Shown here: piece by piece, positions 32,886-35,763 of the stretch | How the letters are laid out: every line of letters begins with the position of its first letter | Position numbering within the stretch: position 1 is the stretch's first letter | DNA from: a virus | IMG/VR virus record: IMGVR_UViG_3300038701_000950 | Span: 1-35,763 of that record | Direction: 5' to 3' (one strand) | Length of the DNA stretch: 35,763 bases | Position numbers and translations under genes: made by a program | Notes under the pieces: generated by a model | Seen by the model: only the letters and a program-made list of their open reading frames with translations | Database searches by the model: none | Told to the model about the DNA's origin: nothing

Positions 32886-33362
32886 TTACTTTTTGGCGGG
32901 TCCACGTTGCGACGGCTTCCAAAGGACGGCTTTGTCTCCCTTGGAATGCCGCTCGGAATGCGCGATAACCCAGCAAACGCGCTTTAGCTGCCCTTCACTA
33001 GAGGCCGGGTAATCAGGAGCGAGGAGCTTAACCGCTTCGGAAACTGAATACTTGCCTTCGGACATGAGCTTCCGGGCGTCGGCACAAACGCCGGTTGTCG
33101 CGAGACGTGTCTTAGGTTCGTTTTTCTTGGTAGCGGTTGCTTTTTTAGCCGGAACTTTTTTCGCGGCTTTCTTTGCTACCTTTTTAACCGCTTTTTTAGC
33201 TGGAGTCTTTTTAGCTACTTTCTTCGCGGCTTTTTTGGCTGGAGCTTTCTTAGCGGTCTTCTTAACCGCTTTTTTAGCGGCCTTTTTTGCGGGCGCTTTT
33301 TTGCGGACTGTCTTTTTTGCGGGAGCGGGCTTAACCGCTTTCCCTGTCGTCTTTGTGGACAT
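32886..33362 (-). CDS. Histone H1-like Lys/Ala repeat protein with C-terminal domain
   Basis: The 158-residue protein has an N-terminal region (about 10-80) of repeated PAKKAAKK-type units, like the C-terminal tails of histone H1 and the bacterial H1-like proteins, which bind DNA non-specifically. A separate C-terminal domain follows (ARKLMSEGKYSVSEAVKLLAPDYPASSEGQLKRVCWVIAHSERHSKGD), perhaps a small helical specificity domain. The same tail type ends the nearby nuclease. A role in compacting or protecting phage or host DNA is inferred from composition. Confidence 0.7.
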   Translation of the reverse strand: MSTKTTGKAVKPAPAKKTVRKKAPAKKAAKKAVKKTAKKAPAKKAAKKVAKKTPAKKAVKKVAKKAAKKVPAKKATATKKNEPKTRLATTGVCADARKLMSEGKYSVSEAVKLLAPDYPASSEGQLKRVCWVIAHSERHSKGDKAVLWKPSQRGPAKK

Positions 33363-33394
33363 AGTTACTTTAATGATGGTTTTAAGTGGCTCGC

Positions 33395-33440
33395 GTTAAC
33401 CGCTAACGGATTAACGAATTAACGCAAGCTCTTTTTCGAT
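33395..33440 (-). repeat. TTAAC leader repeat, expanded variant
   Basis: The plus strand reads GTTAACCGCTAACGGATTAA then CGAATTAACGC, with four TAAC units, followed by the shared CTTTTTCGATTTATTTT flank. It lies about 33 bases upstream of the H1-like gene start. Confidence 0.75.
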
Positions 33441-33608
33441 TTATTTTAAAAGGCGCTTAATCTGATGATTAGAAAGGAAGCGCTCTTCTCCTTTTTCGTT
33501 ACTAAAGCGAACGCCGGAGATTTTTTCGCCTTCATGCGTGATCGAATCATTTTTAATTGCGGTTAAGGTTTCTCTGGTGAGCTTGTGAGAGTATTTCGTC
33601 GCGGTCAT
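33441..33608 (-). CDS. 55-residue basic hypothetical protein
   Basis: A short frame starting MTATKYSHKLTRETLTAIKN and ending GEERFLSNHQIKRLLK. Start and stop both abut the conserved leader repeats: one repeat ends 8 bases before the ATG, and the stop overlaps the AT-rich flank of the next repeat. That spacing is the same as for the flanking genes and supports a real gene. Function unknown; it is basic and might bind nucleic acid. Confidence 0.6.
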   Translation of the reverse strand: MTATKYSHKLTRETLTAIKNDSITHEGEKISGVRFSNEKGEERFLSNHQIKRLLK

Positions 33609-33616
33609 GAATTACG

Positions 33617-33660
33617 TTTAACCGATTAACGGATTAACGCAATACCTTTTTTCGATTTAT
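33617..33660 (-). repeat. TTAAC leader repeat
   Basis: Full copy including the AT-rich flank, upstream of the 55-residue gene and overlapping the stop of the 33657 gene. The first 30 bases match 26873-26902 exactly. Confidence 0.85.
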
Positions 33661-33959
33661 TTTTCCGGCCCTTCTGGAAGCGCCGAGATTTTCTCCCAAG
33701 CTTCCGCGCCTTGCTTTGTTCCGTAGTAAAAGAAACCCATTTTATGAAGCTCGCCTCGGTCGAGGAGTTTTTGGCTTACGTTAACGATCTCCTCGCGGGT
33801 CGCTCCTGATATTGTTTTTAATTCCTCGATACCAAAGCCGACTCGGTCCGCGATAACGAAGTCGAAAGATGACGCGGCGAGAATGAGGGTTTCGACCGGG
33901 CAACGCCCTTCGAGCGCCGCGTTACGGGTCGTCATAATATATGGGCTCGCGTCGGTCAT
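33657..33959 (-). CDS. Small winged-helix-like protein, possible regulator
   Basis: The 100-residue protein reads as a compact helical domain with a likely winged-helix segment: FGIEELKTISGATREEIVNVSQKLLDRGELHKMGFFYYGTKQGAEAWEKI. This spacing of helices followed by a beta-wing (KMGFFYYGTKQG) is typical of small DNA-binding regulators. It is the second gene of the leftward block. It might control early genes through the TTAAC elements (inference). Confidence 0.55.
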   Translation of the reverse strand: MTDASPYIMTTRNAALEGRCPVETLILAASSFDFVIADRVGFGIEELKTISGATREEIVNVSQKLLDRGELHKMGFFYYGTKQGAEAWEKISALPEGPEK

Positions 33960-33965
33960 GGTGCT

Positions 33966-34619
33966 TTAGTTAGGAATTACAGAGAAACAAGGGCTCGCGT
34001 CTCCGTGAGACGTTACCTCTACCAATCGGAGCAAACCCGCACTTTCGAGTTCCCTTAACGCTTCGAGGATCGGATTAGGTTCTTCACCTCTAGGCTCGTA
34101 ATATTTGCCGTTGTCGGATCGACCCTCCGAGAGTCGCTCGACGTGGCCTCGATAGTAATCGACGGCTAACTTAGAAAGGGCCGGTAACGGAACACGCACC
34201 CGGAGCCCGGCGCGGATATGGTCGCCCGTGTTACCGGGGCAAGCTTCCTCCATCTCGAAAATATGGTCGTGGACTGGATGCCACGCGCCGCCCTCTTCAA
34301 GGTCTTTGAACTCCGCTTCAACCGGCAACGCGGAGAGCGTTAGTTTTGCCTCGGGGTCTAACTGGTTAAGTTCTCTCCACTCCATTTTAACGGCGGTTTC
34401 CTCGGGCTCGCTCGGGGTGAACTCACCGCACCAATCTGACGCGGTAACGTGCGGGAGCGGGTCTTCTGATTGCGGGATGCCTCGGGCGCGGGAGGTAAGA
34501 GGAGGGAAACGGCGGCAACGGTAGCCGTCGAAAGCAGCGAGCCCGCCTTTGAATTGAGGGCCGGTAAAAGCTTCCGCGAAAGCGCACTCGGCGCAAGTTG
34601 GATTAGTTTGATTGCTCAT
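33966..34619 (-). CDS. Cys-rich N-terminal protein, first gene of the leftward block
   Basis: The 217-residue protein begins with a Cys pattern: CAECAFAEAF, YRCRRFPP and DWCGEF (first 65 residues). That CxxC...CRR.PP...DWCGE order recurs in many small phage and plasmid proteins and probably binds zinc or iron-sulfur. The rest is mixed, ending in a possible winged-helix-like segment (PILEALRELESAGLLRLVEV). It lies right after the origin-like region, so it is likely expressed first. Confidence 0.55.
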   Translation of the reverse strand: MSNQTNPTCAECAFAEAFTGPQFKGGLAAFDGYRCRRFPPLTSRARGIPQSEDPLPHVTASDWCGEFTPSEPEETAVKMEWRELNQLDPEAKLTLSALPVEAEFKDLEEGGAWHPVHDHIFEMEEACPGNTGDHIRAGLRVRVPLPALSKLAVDYYRGHVERLSEGRSDNGKYYEPRGEEPNPILEALRELESAGLLRLVEVTSHGDASPCFSVIPN

Positions 34620-34631
34620 GGCGAAAGCACG

Positions 34632-34657
34632 TTTAACCGATTAACGGATTAACGCAA
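34632..34657 (-). repeat. TTAAC leader repeat
   Basis: Core matches the other copies (TTTAACCGATTAACGGATTA then ACGCAA on the plus strand). The flank differs (GAGAGAAAGATTTATTTC). It sits 12 bases upstream of the ATG of the first leftward gene. Confidence 0.8.
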
Positions 34658-34787
34658 GAGAGAAAGATTTATTTCTTTTAGGCTTGACGGGCGGTCTCCG
34701 GCCTCTCAATTAAGAAGCGTGCAGTCGGTCCCGCTTAAACGCGTTTCGCGCAATGCGTCGAGCTTTAACGCTCTATCCCGCTTCATC

Positions 34788-34865
34788 GTCGGACTCTGAG
34801 GAATCGCGGACAGCGACGGGCTCCGCCCTTGGGCGGTGGGTGCCTGTCGCGTTTAGTCCGTTACT
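34788..34865 (+). ncRNA. Structured inverted-repeat element, left copy
   Basis: 78 nt that can fold as three stacked helices: CGGAC/GTCCG (34807-34811 with 34856-34860), GCGACGGGC/GCCTGTCGC (34813-34821 with 34842-34850, one G-U), and CCGCC/GGCGG (34823-34827 with 34832-34836) closed by CTTG, with a TGGGT strand in the inner asymmetric loop. The inverted partner at 35017-35096 keeps flanks and loops but changes paired bases together. Whether it acts as RNA or as DNA (origin, packaging) is not known. Confidence 0.6.
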
Positions 34866-35016
34866 CAAATCAGAAGCGTAAAGCTTAAACGCGCAACGCT
34901 TCAAAGCAGAAGCAAACCGGCCTTCTAATAGAGAGGAGCCTTTTCGCTTAAATTTTAAGCTCTTAAATTATTACGCTCTTGCGCGCTTAAATTATTTAGA
35001 GACCGACGGAAAGGGA

Positions 35017-35096
35017 AGTAACGGACTAAACGCGAGGGGCACCCACCTCCTTATCAGGAGGAGCCCCTCGCTGTCCGCGATTCCTTAGAGTCCGAC
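35017..35096 (-). ncRNA. Structured inverted-repeat element, right copy
   Basis: On the minus strand this matches the left copy: the first 25 bases differ at one position, and the last 15 are identical. Middle stem GCGAGGGGC/GCCCCTCGC (35071-35063 with 35040-35032 as read on the minus strand) replaces a C-G pair of the left copy by G-C and a G-U by G-C. Inner stem CCTCC/GGAGG replaces a G-C by T-A. The T / TGGGT internal loop is retained. Confidence 0.6.
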
Positions 35097-35127
35097 GTAA
35101 GAGAGGGATTGACCGTTGCGCTATACT

Positions 35128-35517
35128 ATGGACATGAAAGCAAGAGGACATTCGAGTAAACGATTCAAAGGAGGACGCGACCACGCACCAAGGAAATATA
35201 AAGCGACAAGCGAAGAGCAAATCTTGGCGAGGAAGTTTCGTAGCTCGGGGGCGTGGCAAAAGAAGACCCGGTCTATGCTTATGCGCTATCCCATTTGTTT
35301 CGATCCATTAAGGAGGCATGAGAAGACCGGAAGACCGGAGGAAGCGGAAGCGACTCACCATATTGAGAGCGTGGCGACTGCTTATCATTTGAGATTAGAA
35401 GACCGGAATCTAGTAACGCTCTGTCGAGATTGTCACGACGCAATCGAGCAACTCGTTAGCGTCGGAGAAGATACCATGCTTTTATTTAAGACCCCTGTCC
35501 ATGATTGGAATGAGTGA
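35128..35517 (+). CDS. HNH endonuclease (packaging-associated)
   Basis: The 129-residue protein has an HNH core: THHIESVATAYHLRLEDRNLVTLCRDCHDAIEQL, with the His pair, central Asn and the CRDCH knuckle. The first knuckle is reduced to one Cys (YPICFDPLRRH), so zinc binding may be altered. In HK97-like phages an HNH protein encoded beside the terminase genes aids cohesive-end cutting; if the window ends join, this gene lies directly before terS. ATG at 35128 or 35134 is likely; a TATACT box at 35122-35127 would place the transcript start at about 35134, which would fit a leaderless message from the second ATG. Confidence 0.85.
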   Translation: MDMKARGHSSKRFKGGRDHAPRKYKATSEEQILARKFRSSGAWQKKTRSMLMRYPICFDPLRRHEKTGRPEEAEATHHIESVATAYHLRLEDRNLVTLCRDCHDAIEQLVSVGEDTMLLFKTPVHDWNE

Positions 35518-35586
35518 GCGTTAAGGTTAAGAAAGAAATCTCTTGCATTAACTGAATAACGAATCATATTCAAAACACAAAGCGAA

Positions 35587-35603
35587 GGAGCGTCGAGCGC
35601 TCC
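35587..35603. other. Small hairpin without T-run
   Basis: GGAGCG and CGCTCC form a 6-bp stem with a TCGAG loop, 70 bases after the HNH stop. No T-tract follows on the plus strand, so it is not a standard terminator. It may belong to the packaging region. Confidence 0.35.
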
Positions 35604-35624
35604 AAGGTCAAGGTTAAATATAAT

Positions 35625-35656
35625 TTGACAGCTTACGCGCTCTTGGAGTAAGGATA
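35625..35656 (+). promoter_or_regulatory. Weak candidate promoter for the packaging genes
   Basis: A consensus TTGACA (35625-35630) is followed after 18 bases by TAAGGA, a poor -10 match. It would read towards the end of the window and, in a circular or concatemeric form, into terS. The host sigma-factor consensus is unknown, so this is tentative. Confidence 0.3.
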
Positions 35657-35735
35657 GAAACGAGAGCGAGACCCGGTAAAAGCGGCTCGCGGACCGGGGG
35701 CGGGGGTTAAACGAAATTAACTCTTTTTCCTAGAC

Positions 35736-35747
35736 CGCAGTTTGGCA
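35736..35747. repeat. 12-bp end repeat, right copy
   Basis: Exact copy of CGCAGTTTGGCA at 34-45. A 16-base pyrimidine run follows to the end of the window and would join the 33-base purine run at its beginning. Confidence 0.5.
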
Positions 35748-35763
35748 TCTCTCTCTCTTCTTT

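Larger units (their letters stand above)
34658..35127. other. Non-coding intergenic region, candidate replication origin
   Basis: About 470 bases with no convincing gene, between the leftward block and the HNH gene. It holds a palindrome (AAACGCGTTT, 34737-34746), two inverted structured elements (34788-34865 and 35017-35096), and between them an AT-rich stretch with two exact CTTAAATTATT copies 24 bp apart (34962-34972, 34986-34996) and repeated GCTTAAA (34733, 34883, 34946, 34985 region). Iterated motifs, an AT-rich core and long inverted repeats next to divergent transcription are typical of phage origins. Function is inferred. Confidence 0.55.

Noticed and set aside
34788-35096. tRNA or tmRNA
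   Set aside because: The hairpins do not form a cloverleaf; no T-loop or acceptor/CCA pattern is visible.
34620-35127. CRISPR array
   Set aside because: Repeats are inverted and paired, with no regular spacer series.
35109-35127. Standard -35/-10 promoter TTGACC...TATACT before the HNH gene
   Set aside because: The two boxes are only 7 bases apart; only the TATACT box is plausible on its own.
35026-35259. 77-codon minus-strand frame across the right structured element
   Set aside because: It runs through the inverted repeat and the HNH gene start and has no protein pattern.
1-35763. Lysogeny module (integrase, repressor, attachment site)
   Set aside because: No protein with tyrosine- or serine-recombinase motifs and no Cro/CI-like helix-turn-helix pair was found.

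Overview
The window looks like an essentially complete genome of a small tailed phage (siphovirus architecture, HK97-type head, long tape measure) of a Gram-negative host. Gram-negative is inferred from an amidase/holin lysis cassette that includes a probable nested spanin pair with an outer-membrane lipoprotein. No integrase, excisionase, CI-like repressor or partition gene is visible, so a strictly lytic life cycle is likely. Almost no gene start has a Shine-Dalgarno sequence. Leaders are A/T-rich and often carry TTAAC motifs, which suggests a host group with weak SD use (Bacteroidota or a PVC-group relative such as Verrucomicrobiota). That host guess is inference only.

Layout: bases 159-20992 form one rightward structural block: small and large terminase, portal, ClpP-type prohead protease, major capsid protein, head-tail connector genes, tail tube, two tail-assembly chaperone frames joined by a dnaX-type A AAA AAG -1 slippery site, tape measure, a large LamG/beta-propeller tail protein, distal tail genes and a J-like tail tip with two chitobiase-C-type repeats. 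The lysis cassette follows: nested spanin-like genes, a zinc amidase, a holin candidate and a membrane-anchored coiled-coil protein ending in a probable PAS domain. A strong terminator at 21035-21067 closes the block.

Bases 21081-34619 form one leftward block of replication and accessory genes. In transcription order it runs: two small putative regulatory proteins, a small basic protein, a histone-H1-like Lys/Ala repeat protein, an Nmad1/DUF1599-like protein, a conserved phage protein with a Pro/Ala tail, a RecB-type nuclease fused to a SANT/Myb-like domain and an H1-like tail, a RuvC-like resolvase, a 58-residue protein, a family A DNA polymerase, a zinc-ribbon protein, a J-domain protein, a 38-residue protein, an AEP-type primase, a small membrane protein, a RepA-like helicase and several unrecognised small proteins. 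Repeated TTAAC leader elements and a duplicated 28-bp terminator/attenuator-like leader punctuate this block.

Bases 34620-35127 have no gene. They hold the most unusual feature of the window: two facing, inverted copies (about 80 nt each) of a structured element whose stems differ by compensatory base changes, flanking an AT-rich stretch with repeated CTTAAATTATT and GCTTAAA. I read this as a candidate replication origin or a pair of small structured RNAs. A rightward HNH endonuclease gene (35128-35517) follows, and would sit directly before the terminase genes if the ends are joined. The two ends carry a 12-bp direct repeat (CGCAGTTTGGCA) and a pyrimidine/purine junction, as expected near a cos-type packaging site.
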